DNA of 10,588 bases. It comes from JBBDIP01 sp964602455 (GTDB lineage: Bacteria > Bacillota > Sulfobacillia > Fermentithermobacillales > Fermentithermobacillaceae). Shown piece after piece: positions 1-6,339 of the stretch. Position 1 is the stretch's first letter. Every line of letters begins with the position of its first letter. The stretch covers positions 1-10,588 of the forward strand of contig CAZRRG010000079.1 in assembly GCA_964602455.1 (NCBI GenBank), written 5' to 3'. A model generated the notes under the pieces. That model was not told where the DNA came from, made no database searches, and saw only the letters and a program-made list of their open reading frames with translations. Both the position numbers and the translations under genes were made by a program.

Positions 1-6
1 GTAGAA

Positions 7-387
7 GTGAAGGATATCGGGGCGATCATGCAGAGAGCGCTCGACGGAGCGTGGGCGAGACACGAACTTCTAGCGAATAACGTGGCCAATGCGGAAACGC
101 CGGGATATAAGCGGCTTGATTACGACTTCCGGAGCCAGCTACAGAAGGAACTCTCCAGGGTCGCATCTCCTACCATGACAAACAGCCGGCATCTTTCCGC
201 GTCTACCAGCCAGAGAACCTTCTTCGAGCAGGATCTTTCCAGCATAACCGCTGACGGCAACAGCGTGGACATCGACAAAGAGATGGGCGAAGTGGCGACA
301 AACGCCCTATACTACGAGGCCGTGTCCCGCCAGCTTGCGTCCTACATGGGGCTTCTACGAAAGGCCATAACAGAAGGGAGGCGATGA
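7..387 (+). CDS. flgB: Flagellar basal-body proximal rod protein FlgB (5' end possibly truncated)
   Basis: FlgB forms the cell-proximal part of the flagellar rod above the MS ring, together with FlgC, FlgF and FlgE-like rod proteins, and is exported by the flagellar type III system. The 126-residue product carries the rod/hook N-terminal signature NNVANAETPGYKR at residues 24-36. Its C-terminal helix (about 83-121, DGNSVDIDKEMGEVATNALYYE and onward) is typical of FlgB. Length is slightly below the usual 130-140. The GTG at 7 is the first possible start in view, but the reading frame is open to the left edge (GTA GAA precede it). The true start and its ribosome binding site may therefore lie outside the window. 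The stop TGA at 385-387 abuts and partly overlaps the flgC start region, so the two genes are probably translationally coupled. The identity is secure; only the exact N-terminus is uncertain. Confidence 0.94.
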   Translation: MKDIGAIMQRALDGAWARHELLANNVANAETPGYKRLDYDFRSQLQKELSRVASPTMTNSRHLSASTSQRTFFEQDLSSITADGNSVDIDKEMGEVATNALYYEAVSRQLASYMGLLRKAITEGRR

Positions 388-389
388 GG

Positions 390-830
390 ATGAAGTTGTT
401 CTCGAGCATAGAGACAAGCGCGTCAGGGCTTACCGCTGAGAGACTCCGCCTGGATCTCATCGCGTCCAACCTTGCCAACGCGGAAAGCACACGGACCGCC
501 AGCGGAGGACCCTACCGCCGCAAGGTCGCTGTGTTTGAGCCCAAGGGAGCCAGGTACTCATTCCGGGACATTCTATCCCGCAGCTTCACAACCACGCCTA
601 CCGGCGTCCAGGTCTCCGCGGTCCGTGAGGATCAGAGCCCGTTCCGGAAGGTGTACATGCCGGGACACCCGGAGGCTGATGAGGAAGGCTACGTGACCTA
701 TCCAAACGTGGATGTAACCACAGAGATGGTGGATATGATGGCGGCGACCAGGGCCTACGAGGCCAACGTCACTGCTATCGAAGCCGCCAAAACAATGGCG
801 CAGAGAGCACTCGACATACTGCGTTCTTAG
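390..830 (+). CDS. flgC: Flagellar basal-body proximal rod protein FlgC
   Basis: FlgC is the second proximal rod subunit and stacks with FlgB. The 146-residue protein begins MKLFSSIETSASGLTAERLR, which matches the family N-terminus. It shows ASNLANAESTRT (25-36), PYRRK (41-45), SPFRKVYMPGHPEADEEGYV (83-102) and the C-terminal YPNVDVTTEM with RAYEANV (121-127). I chose the ATG at 390 over the in-frame ATG at 384. The ribosome binding site AAGGGAGG at 374-381 is 8 bases from 390 but only 2 from 384, and most FlgC proteins begin M-x-L/F-F. Starting at 384 would add only Met-Arg. The 384 ATG overlaps the flgB stop (ATGA), so coupling is expected with either start. The length is normal and all conserved parts are present. 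Confidence 0.96.
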   Translation: MKLFSSIETSASGLTAERLRLDLIASNLANAESTRTASGGPYRRKVAVFEPKGARYSFRDILSRSFTTTPTGVQVSAVREDQSPFRKVYMPGHPEADEEGYVTYPNVDVTTEMVDMMAATRAYEANVTAIEAAKTMAQRALDILRS

Positions 831-837
831 CGTGTAA

Positions 838-864
838 ATAGGCACCCGCAAGAGCGGGGCCTAT
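838..864 (+). promoter_or_regulatory. RNA hairpin between flgC and fliE
   Basis: A near-perfect inverted repeat follows the flgC stop by 7 bases. ATAGGC (838-843) pairs with GCCTAT (859-864), and CCCGC (845-849) pairs with GCGGG (854-858). One bulged A lies at 844 and the loop is AAGA (850-853), giving 11 base pairs in all. It ends 2 bases before the strong GGGGGGAGGAG ribosome binding site of fliE (867-877). No T-run follows, so it does not look like a standard intrinsic terminator. An mRNA-stability or processing element, or a spacer that keeps the fliE site single-stranded, is more plausible. Function is inferred from shape only. Confidence 0.55.
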
Positions 865-883
865 CCGGGGGGAGGAGCACTAC

Positions 884-1192
884 ATGTACTTGCGAGCAAT
901 TTCCATGCCCAGCCTGGGCCCGATCGTCGAAAGACCTGTAACCGGACGGACAACAACCGCCGCAGACCCCAAATCATCCTTCACAAGTATCCTCCAGAAG
1001 GCATCCAATGCACTCGATCAGCTGGACAAGGAGGCCGCGCAGGCCCAGATGGACCTCGTGACCGGCAGCGCCAGGGATCTCCACACCGCGGCCGTATCCG
1101 CGGAAAAGGCCAGCCTGGCCTTGGACCTAGTGGTGTCGGTTCGCAACAAGGCCATTGAGGCCTACCAGGAGATCATGAGGATGCCGGTCTAG
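884..1192 (+). CDS. fliE: Flagellar hook-basal body complex protein FliE
   Basis: FliE joins the MS ring (FliF) to the proximal rod (FlgB) and is among the first substrates of the flagellar export gate. The 102-residue product has the family length. Its core SSFTSILQKASNALDQLDKE (31-50) is followed by a GSARDLHTAAVSAEKASLAL stretch (61-80) and the diagnostic C-terminus VRNKAIEAYQEIMRMPV (86-102). The ATG at 884 sits 6 bases after the purine-rich ribosome binding site GGGGGGAGGAG (867-877). The 53-base gap from flgC holds a hairpin. A further 56-base gap separates fliE from fliF. That gap holds only the fliF ribosome binding site and a weak 4-bp inverted repeat around it (GGTC 1232-1235, GACC 1241-1244). 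No independent promoter is convincing. Confidence 0.96.
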   Translation: MYLRAISMPSLGPIVERPVTGRTTTAADPKSSFTSILQKASNALDQLDKEAAQAQMDLVTGSARDLHTAAVSAEKASLALDLVVSVRNKAIEAYQEIMRMPV

Positions 1193-1248
1193 GGACCCAC
1201 CTAGAGCCCACCGGATCCAGCAGAATCCAGCGGTCGAGGTGACCATAC

Positions 1249-2796
1249 TTGGGTGCGCAACTGACGTCCATTACTAAGGGCATTACCGACATTTGGGCAA
1301 GACTTGGGAAAGTGCAGAAGGCCATCATCGCCGGCGCGATCGGCGTGGTCTTCGTGGCCTCGTCCATCATGCTTGCCCTGGGAAGCAGAGGCGCCCAGTA
1401 CGAGACTCTGTTCTCCGGGCTTGATCCAGTAGACGCGGGCACCATCGTCTCCGAACTCGAGAGAGAGGGAATACCCTACGAATTGGCTGACGGCGGAAAG
1501 ACCATCCGCGTGCCCTCAGAGAACTTGTACCGCACCCGGTTATCTCTCGCGTCTCAGGGACTCCCGTCATCAGGCATCGTGGGTTTCGAAAGCATCAGCG
1601 GCAACTCCATCTGGGCAACGGATTTCGAACGGCGAGTGCAGTACATACGGGCTTTGTCGGGAGAACTCACGCGAACTGTGAAGTCTATTTCGGGCGTTGA
1701 GGATGCCCGCGTCCATATAGTCATACCGGAAGATACCGTGTTCTCGGCCCAGAGGACGCCGGCGACGGCCGCGGTGCTTCTAAAGCTCCGTCCAATGTAC
1801 GAGCTCAGCGCCTCCACCATCAAAGGCATCATGAACCTGGTGGCGCGGTCGGTTGAAGGGCTCTCTCCCAGCGAAGTCACGGTAATGGACACTACCGGGC
1901 GACTCCTGTCGACGGAGTATGGAGACAGCGACATCCTCGGCGGGGCTGGGAGCGCCGCGTACGAGCTGACATCCAAAGTGGAGAGGGATCTGGAGAAGAG
2001 GCTTATCTCAATGCTCTCCCCGGTGCTCGGCGCGGGAAATGTGGTCTGCCAGGTGCGGGCGAACCTGAACCTGGACCAGACGCGGACAACCGAGGACGCG
2101 TACATCACCGACCCTGAGAATCCTCAAGGAGCCCTTAGGAGCACCCAACAGGTAACCGAAACGTACAGCGGGACCGGGACTCCTGCCGGAGGCACGGCCG
2201 GGGGGCTCGATGTCCCGACCTACGCCACCGGCAGCCCCGGGCAATCAAACTACCAACGCACCGAGACCACTCAAAACTACGAAGTAACCCGCAAGACAAC
2301 CGAAACACTGGTTTATCCCGGGACCGTGAAGAACCTGTCGGTTGCGGTCATGGTCAACAAAGAGCTGACTGAGGAGCAGACCGCGGTTATCACCGAGAGC
2401 GTGTCGGCAGCCTTAGGCCTGGATCCGCTGCGTCAGGACAGGATCAGCGTAACCGGGCTGAAGTTCGATACGTCTCTCATCGACGAACTGCAGGCCGGCG
2501 CAATTCCTGCCACCCAACCGCTTAACAGAGTGCTTATCTACGGCATCGCCGTCCTGGTTGCGCTGATTGTCGGTACCGTCATCATCTTCATGCTGCGTCG
2601 CCGCAGGGCGAAGGCTCCTGTCGAAGAGATCGAAGAGGCGCCGGAGCCGGAACCCGATTTCCTCGACGAGCCCTCCTTGACCCCCGCGGCACTCACGAAA
2701 CAGCGCCTTAGAGAGACCGTCGAGAAGATGGCCCGCACCAACCCCGAGACTGTAGCCACGCTTGTGAAGACGTGGCTCCTGGAGGATGAGCGCTAA
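1249..2796 (+). CDS. fliF: Flagellar MS-ring protein FliF
   Basis: FliF forms the membrane-embedded MS ring, the foundation of the basal body and housing of the export gate. It has 515 residues, close to the usual 520-560. There are two transmembrane segments (about 24-46 and 428-449). Between them are the periplasmic ring-building domains, beginning YETLFSGLDPVDAG near residue 51. A Gly/Thr/Ser-rich variable stretch near 283-345 corresponds to the collar region. After the second membrane segment come an Arg-rich stop-transfer patch, an acidic Pro/Glu linker and the FliG-binding tail NPETVATLVKTWLLEDE. The start is TTG at 1249, with ribosome binding site GAGGTGA (1236-1242) 6 bases upstream. 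An in-frame TGA at 1240-1242 excludes any earlier start, and no ATG or GTG start fits nearby. The stop TAA shares its last base with the fliG ATG, implying tight coupling. Confidence 0.97.
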   Translation: MGAQLTSITKGITDIWARLGKVQKAIIAGAIGVVFVASSIMLALGSRGAQYETLFSGLDPVDAGTIVSELEREGIPYELADGGKTIRVPSENLYRTRLSLASQGLPSSGIVGFESISGNSIWATDFERRVQYIRALSGELTRTVKSISGVEDARVHIVIPEDTVFSAQRTPATAAVLLKLRPMYELSASTIKGIMNLVARSVEGLSPSEVTVMDTTGRLLSTEYGDSDILGGAGSAAYELTSKVERDLEKRLISMLSPVLGAGNVVCQVRANLNLDQTRTTEDAYITDPENPQGALRSTQQVTETYSGTGTPAGGTAGGLDVPTYATGSPGQSNYQRTETTQNYEVTRKTTETLVYPGTVKNLSVAVMVNKELTEEQTAVITESVSAALGLDPLRQDRISVTGLKFDTSLIDELQAGAIPATQPLNRVLIYGIAVLVALIVGTVIIFMLRRRRAKAPVEEIEEAPEPEPDFLDEPSLTPAALTKQRLRETVEKMARTNPETVATLVKTWLLEDER

Positions 2797-3812
2797 TGGC
2801 CGTTCAGCACAGAGGGCTTACCGGCAAGGAAAAGGCCGCGATCCTCATGATCTCGCTGGGTCCCGATCTTTCTGCCCAGGTGATGAAGCACCTCAAGGAG
2901 GAAGACATCGACGTCCTGACCCTTGAGATCGCCGGTACCAGGCGCGTGGACAACGAGATCGGCGAGATGGTGATGAAAGAGTTCACCGACATGTTCATGG
3001 CGCAGCAGTATATCAATGAGGGCGGGATTGAGTACGCCAAGGTGCTCCTGGAAAAGGCCCTTGGCAAGGACAAAGCCAGCGACGTACTGGGAAGGCTCAC
3101 CGCATCGCTGCAAGTCCGGCCCTTTGACTTCGCCCGCAAGGCGGAGCCCCAGCAGCTTCTGAACTTCCTTGAGAGCGAAGCTCCCCAGACTATCGCTCTG
3201 GTGCTCAGCTACCTTGCCCCCAACCAGTCAGGCAGCATACTGGCGTCGCTTGGCCCTGACTTGCAGGTCGAGGTTGCAAGGCGCATCGCTTCGATGGAGG
3301 GCACCACGCCTGAGGTCATCAAAGAAATCGAACGGATCCTGGAACGCAAGATCGTCTCTGTGGCGGGCCAGGACTACACCCGGACCGGAGGCATCGGCGC
3401 GATAGTCGACATCCTCAACAACGTCGACCGCCAGACGGAGAAGACCATCCTCAACGCGCTGGATGTGGAGGCGCCCGAACTCTCCGAGGAGATCAAGAAG
3501 CGGATGTTCCTGTTCGAGGACATCATCTACCTCGACGACCGCGCCGTTCAGCGCTTCATGCGCGAAGTGGACATGTCCCGCGACCTGCCCTTGGCCCTCA
3601 AGGCAGCGTCGGAAGACGTCAAGCAGAAGGTCTACCGGAACCTGTCGTCCCGTGCTGTGGAGACTCTCAAGGAAAGCATCGACTACCTCGGTCCGGTGCG
3701 CATGAGAGACGTGGAGGAAGCGCAGCAGCGTATCGTTGCTATCATCAGGCGGCTTGAGGATCAGGGAGAGATCGTGGTGGGCCGCGGCGGAGGAGACGAG
3801 GTCGTTGTCTAG
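2796..3812 (+). CDS. fliG: Flagellar motor switch protein FliG
   Basis: FliG is the rotor protein that binds FliF, contacts FliM and meets the stator MotA to make torque. The 338-residue length is standard. The N-terminal FliF-binding domain covers about 1-105. The middle domain includes ESEAPQTIALVLSYL (126-140), the equivalent of the EHPQR patch but with Ala in place of His. The linker helix TGGIGAIVDILNNVDRQTEK (197-216) is followed by the MFLF motif (237-240). The C-terminal charged torque ridge is DDRAVQRFMREVD with the RNLSSRA and GPVRMRDVEEAQ segments (247-311). The ATG at 2796 overlaps the fliF TAA by one base. GGAGGATGAG at 2781-2790, inside the fliF 3' end, supplies the ribosome binding site. 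The C-terminus ends in a short Gly/Val-rich tail overlapping the fliH start. Confidence 0.98.
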   Translation: MAVQHRGLTGKEKAAILMISLGPDLSAQVMKHLKEEDIDVLTLEIAGTRRVDNEIGEMVMKEFTDMFMAQQYINEGGIEYAKVLLEKALGKDKASDVLGRLTASLQVRPFDFARKAEPQQLLNFLESEAPQTIALVLSYLAPNQSGSILASLGPDLQVEVARRIASMEGTTPEVIKEIERILERKIVSVAGQDYTRTGGIGAIVDILNNVDRQTEKTILNALDVEAPELSEEIKKRMFLFEDIIYLDDRAVQRFMREVDMSRDLPLALKAASEDVKQKVYRNLSSRAVETLKESIDYLGPVRMRDVEEAQQRIVAIIRRLEDQGEIVVGRGGGDEVVV

Positions 3813-4518
3813 AGTCTTCCGCGCACCCAACAAGGCGCCTCGCGCCTCCCAGATCTCTGTACTCCGAGGGCAGGAAGTCGCCGCACCCCCGGTTGATCCG
3901 GCTGAGATCCTCGACGAAGCCAAGGAGACCGCCGCTAACCTGGTCGCACAGGCACAAGCTGAAGCCAATGGCATCCTCGAGTCAGCCAGGGCGGAAAGCG
4001 CCGCGCTGCGAGAGCAGGCCGCTGAGGAGGGCTATCGCGACGGGCGCGAAAGGGGCTACGAGGAGGGCATGAACTCCGCCTCGGAGCTCATTGAACAGGC
4101 AAACAAAGTGCTCATGCAGGCTAGAGATGCCTTCGACGCGATGATCGCCGAGTCGGAGCCCAAGCTCCTTGCGCTCGCGATGTCCATAGCCAGGCGGGTG
4201 GCCGCCGAGTCCATAAAGACTGATCCGGAGGTTGTACGCGACCTCGTGAAGAGAGGCATGCAGGCCTTGCGCGACGAGCGTGAGTTCTCGCTCCATGTCG
4301 ACCCCGAGTTGGTAAGCGTGCTGGAAGGCTGCGCCGACGACCTGGGTAGGCAGTACGGCGCCCGGTCAGTCGAAGTGGTCCCGGATACGGCGGCTAGAGA
4401 AGGCGCCATCATTCGCACCCCCCACGGTTTCGTCGACGTGACCATCGAGTCCCAGATCCGGAACGTTGCCGAAGCCATCGCCGAGGCCCGGAAGCGCGCC
4501 GTGGAGGTAGAGCAATGA
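3805..4518 (+). CDS. fliH: Flagellar assembly protein FliH (export ATPase regulator)
   Basis: FliH is the peripheral-stalk-like partner that binds FliI and anchors it at the export gate, holding its ATPase activity in check. From TTG 3805 the product is 237 residues, starting MSRVFRAP like many Firmicutes FliH proteins. Residues 35-75 form an Ala/Glu-rich coiled coil. The GxxxG repeat characteristic of FliH is clear, with glycines at 76, 80, 84 and 88. The C-terminal half (about 115-235) contains REGAIIRTPHGFVDVTIESQ (198-217), the E2-subunit-like domain that binds FliI. The frame stays open upstream to an ATG at 3736, but that start would add 23 residues read from within fliG. The GGAGGAG at 3789-3795 lies 9 bases before TTG 3805, so 3805 is preferred. 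It overlaps the fliG stop by 8 bases. The stop overlaps the fliI ATG (ATGA). Confidence 0.93.
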   Translation: MSRVFRAPNKAPRASQISVLRGQEVAAPPVDPAEILDEAKETAANLVAQAQAEANGILESARAESAALREQAAEEGYRDGRERGYEEGMNSASELIEQANKVLMQARDAFDAMIAESEPKLLALAMSIARRVAAESIKTDPEVVRDLVKRGMQALRDEREFSLHVDPELVSVLEGCADDLGRQYGARSVEVVPDTAAREGAIIRTPHGFVDVTIESQIRNVAEAIAEARKRAVEVEQ

Positions 4519-5825
4519 ACGAGGCTGTCTTCGAATCCTACTTGGAGACGGTGGAGACCGCCCGCACACTGACCTACGGCGGTGTTGTGGCAGACATCGT
4601 GGGGCTCCTCATTGAGTCCGCGGGACCTAAGGTCCGCATGGGGGAAATCTGCCGCCTCATACCGCCGTCAGGCGAACCGATACTTGGAGAAGCGGTGGGG
4701 TTCAAGGACGGCAGGGTGTTGCTCATGCCTTACGGCGAGCTGGACGGTATAGCCCCAGGGTCGGTGGTAGAGGGAACCGGCCGGGAGCTTCGAGTCGCTG
4801 CCGGCAACAAAATGCTGGGCCGGGTGGTCAACGCCCTGGGCAACCCCATCGACCACCAGCCTCACTGGCCGGTCGAACGCTACTGCCCTACGCTTGAGAA
4901 GCCGCCGGCTCCGCTGGATCGCGGCAGGATTGACTCGCCGCTTTCGACGGGTGTGAGGTCCATAGACGGTCTCCTCACCCTGGGTGAAGGTCAGAGAATA
5001 GGCATCTTCTCAGGTTCCGGAGTCGGCAAGTCCACCTTGATGGGCATGATCGCTCGCAATACCTCGGGCGAAGTGAATGTCATCGCCCTTATCGGTGAGC
5101 GTGGCCGGGAGGTCAAGGAGTTCATAGAAAGAGACCTCGGGCCTGAAGGACTGGAGAGGTCGGTCGTGGTTGTGGCCACCTCCGATGAGCCGGCCCTGAT
5201 GAGGATCAAGGCGGCGTGGGTTGCCACGGCTATCGCCGAGTTCTTCCGTGACCAGGGACTCTCCGTGCTCCTCATGATGGACTCCGTCACACGCTGGTGC
5301 ATGGCGCTCCGCGAGGTCGGCCTGGCAACCGGCGAGCCGCCGACCACAAGAGGTTACACGCCATCGGTCTTTGCAAACTTGCCCAGGCTGCTCGAGAGGG
5401 CGGGAAAGGGTTCCAAGGGCAGCATAACCGGCATCTACACGGTCTTGGTCGAAGGAGACGACATGGATGAGCCCATCGCCGACGCCGCCCGCGGGATCCT
5501 GGACGGCCACATCGTCCTGTCCAGGGAACTGGCCCATATGGGTCATTACCCTGCCGTAGACGTGCTCTCATCGGTGTCCAGGCTCATGTCGGCCGTCGCC
5601 AGCAAGGAGCAGATTGGAGCGGCTCAAAGGATGCGCAACGTCCTCGCTACCTACAAGAAGGCTGAGGACCTCATCAACATCGGCGCCTACGTCCACGGCT
5701 CTAACCCCAAGATCGACGAGTCTCTGTCCTACATCGACAAGGTCAACGGGTTCTTGCGCCAGAGCGTTTCCGAGAAGTTCACGTTCGCTGAGACCGTGTC
5801 CAGGCTCCAGGCGGTGTTCTCGTAG
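4515..5825 (+). CDS. fliI: Flagellum-specific type III export ATPase FliI
   Basis: FliI is the F1-beta-like hexameric ATPase at the flagellar export gate that unfolds or releases chaperoned substrates. It has 436 residues, the usual size. Walker A is GSGVGKST (167-174). The catalytic GERGREV block (194-200) has Glu195 and Arg196 in the F1-beta GER positions. Walker B is VLLMMDS, with Asp256. GEPPTTRGYTPSVF (273-286) and the C-terminal ASKEQIGAAQRMRNVLATYK region (362-381) are also present. The segment after Walker B reads TRWCMALRE rather than the common TR-[FYV]-AMAQRE, an unusual variation that leaves the catalytic residues intact. The ATG at 4515 overlaps the fliH TGA by 4 bases and has GGAGG at 4503-4507. 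Coupling to fliH fits the FliH2-FliI complex. A 53-base gap separates it from fliJ. Confidence 0.98.
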   Translation: MNEAVFESYLETVETARTLTYGGVVADIVGLLIESAGPKVRMGEICRLIPPSGEPILGEAVGFKDGRVLLMPYGELDGIAPGSVVEGTGRELRVAAGNKMLGRVVNALGNPIDHQPHWPVERYCPTLEKPPAPLDRGRIDSPLSTGVRSIDGLLTLGEGQRIGIFSGSGVGKSTLMGMIARNTSGEVNVIALIGERGREVKEFIERDLGPEGLERSVVVVATSDEPALMRIKAAWVATAIAEFFRDQGLSVLLMMDSVTRWCMALREVGLATGEPPTTRGYTPSVFANLPRLLERAGKGSKGSITGIYTVLVEGDDMDEPIADAARGILDGHIVLSRELAHMGHYPAVDVLSSVSRLMSAVASKEQIGAAQRMRNVLATYKKAEDLINIGAYVHGSNPKIDESLSYIDKVNGFLRQSVSEKFTFAETVSRLQAVFS

Positions 5826-5878
5826 GAAGGGCTGTTCGTCCCGACATCAAGTGACGATAAGGAGGTTGGAGGTACCAA

Positions 5879-6334
5879 GTGAAGAGGTTCGTGTTTCCGC
5901 TAGAGAAGGCGCTGGAGATCCGTGAGATCCGGAAACTCCTGGCCGAAGAGAAACTGGGAGAGGCCCAGCGCGAAGAAAGCCGCACCCGCCAGAGGCTGGC
6001 GACAGCCGAGGGGATGCGGGAGCAGTGTTTTGATGGGATTCGCGCCTCGCTGGGGGGCAGGGTCGACCCGGTGGAAATGCGGTACCTCATGCAACTTAGG
6101 ACTTCCATTGAGGACGAGATCTGGCGGCAGAAGACAGACCTGGTCAAGAAGGAAGCCGCCACGAAAGAGGCCACGGAAACCGTGGTCAAGAGGACCCAGG
6201 AAGAGCGGACCCTCGTGCAACACCGTGAGAACCGGCTCGAGGAGTACATGGCGCTTTACTGGTGGGAGCAGGGAAAGGCTCTTGACGAGATGGGTTCTCA
6301 GCGATTCTTGCGCAGCAAAGGAGGTGAATCGTAG
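5879..6334 (+). CDS. fliJ: Flagellar export chaperone/ATPase stalk protein FliJ
   Basis: FliJ is the coiled-coil central-stalk protein of the FliI hexamer and an escort for export chaperones. The 151-residue product starts MKRFVFPLEKALEIREIRKL, the F-x-F-x-L-E-K-x-L-x-x-R signature of the family. It is almost wholly charged alpha helix, with heptad-like Leu/Ala spacing through about 10-140, and has no membrane segment. The family is poorly conserved, so identity rests on the N-terminal signature, length, coiled-coil character and position after fliI. The start is GTG 5879. Two ribosome-binding-like sequences precede it: TAAGGAGGT (5858-5866) and GGAGG (5868-5872), the nearer being 6 bases away. 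No YlxF/MotE-like gene lies between fliJ and fliK, unlike in Bacillus. Confidence 0.92.
   Translation: MKRFVFPLEKALEIREIRKLLAEEKLGEAQREESRTRQRLATAEGMREQCFDGIRASLGGRVDPVEMRYLMQLRTSIEDEIWRQKTDLVKKEAATKEATETVVKRTQEERTLVQHRENRLEEYMALYWWEQGKALDEMGSQRFLRSKGGES
6317..6327 (+). promoter_or_regulatory. Ribosome binding site of fliK, unusually far from its ATG
   Basis: AAAGGAGGTGA is an 11-base match to the consensus anti-Shine-Dalgarno partner, lying within the last codons of fliJ. The GGAGG core ends 15 bases before the fliK ATG at 6340, longer than the 5-9 base optimum and longer than the other genes here except flgE. No ATG, GTG or TTG occurs in the fliK frame between the site and 6340 (the codons are ATC, GTA, GGA, ATC). 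Upstream, the TGA at 6325-6327 closes the frame. So 6340 is the earliest regular start; an ATC start at 6337 is conceivable but unproven. Confidence 0.6.
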
Positions 6335-6339
6335 GAATC

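Noticed and set aside
1554..2108. A 184-codon open frame on the - strand opposite fliF
   Set aside because: Composition is Ser/Arg/Thr-rich with no family resemblance. fliF is intact on the + strand and explains the conservation.
3736..3804. An upstream ATG (3736) extension of fliH within fliG
   Set aside because: The added 23 residues are a shifted reading of the fliG 3' end with no match to FliH N-termini. The TTG at 3805 has a well-spaced GGAGGAG.
3228..3974. A 248-codon open frame on the - strand, antisense to fliG and fliH
   Set aside because: Its product shows no recognisable motif, it lies wholly opposite two well-conserved coupled genes, and long antisense frames are expected in GC-rich coding DNA with biased third positions.
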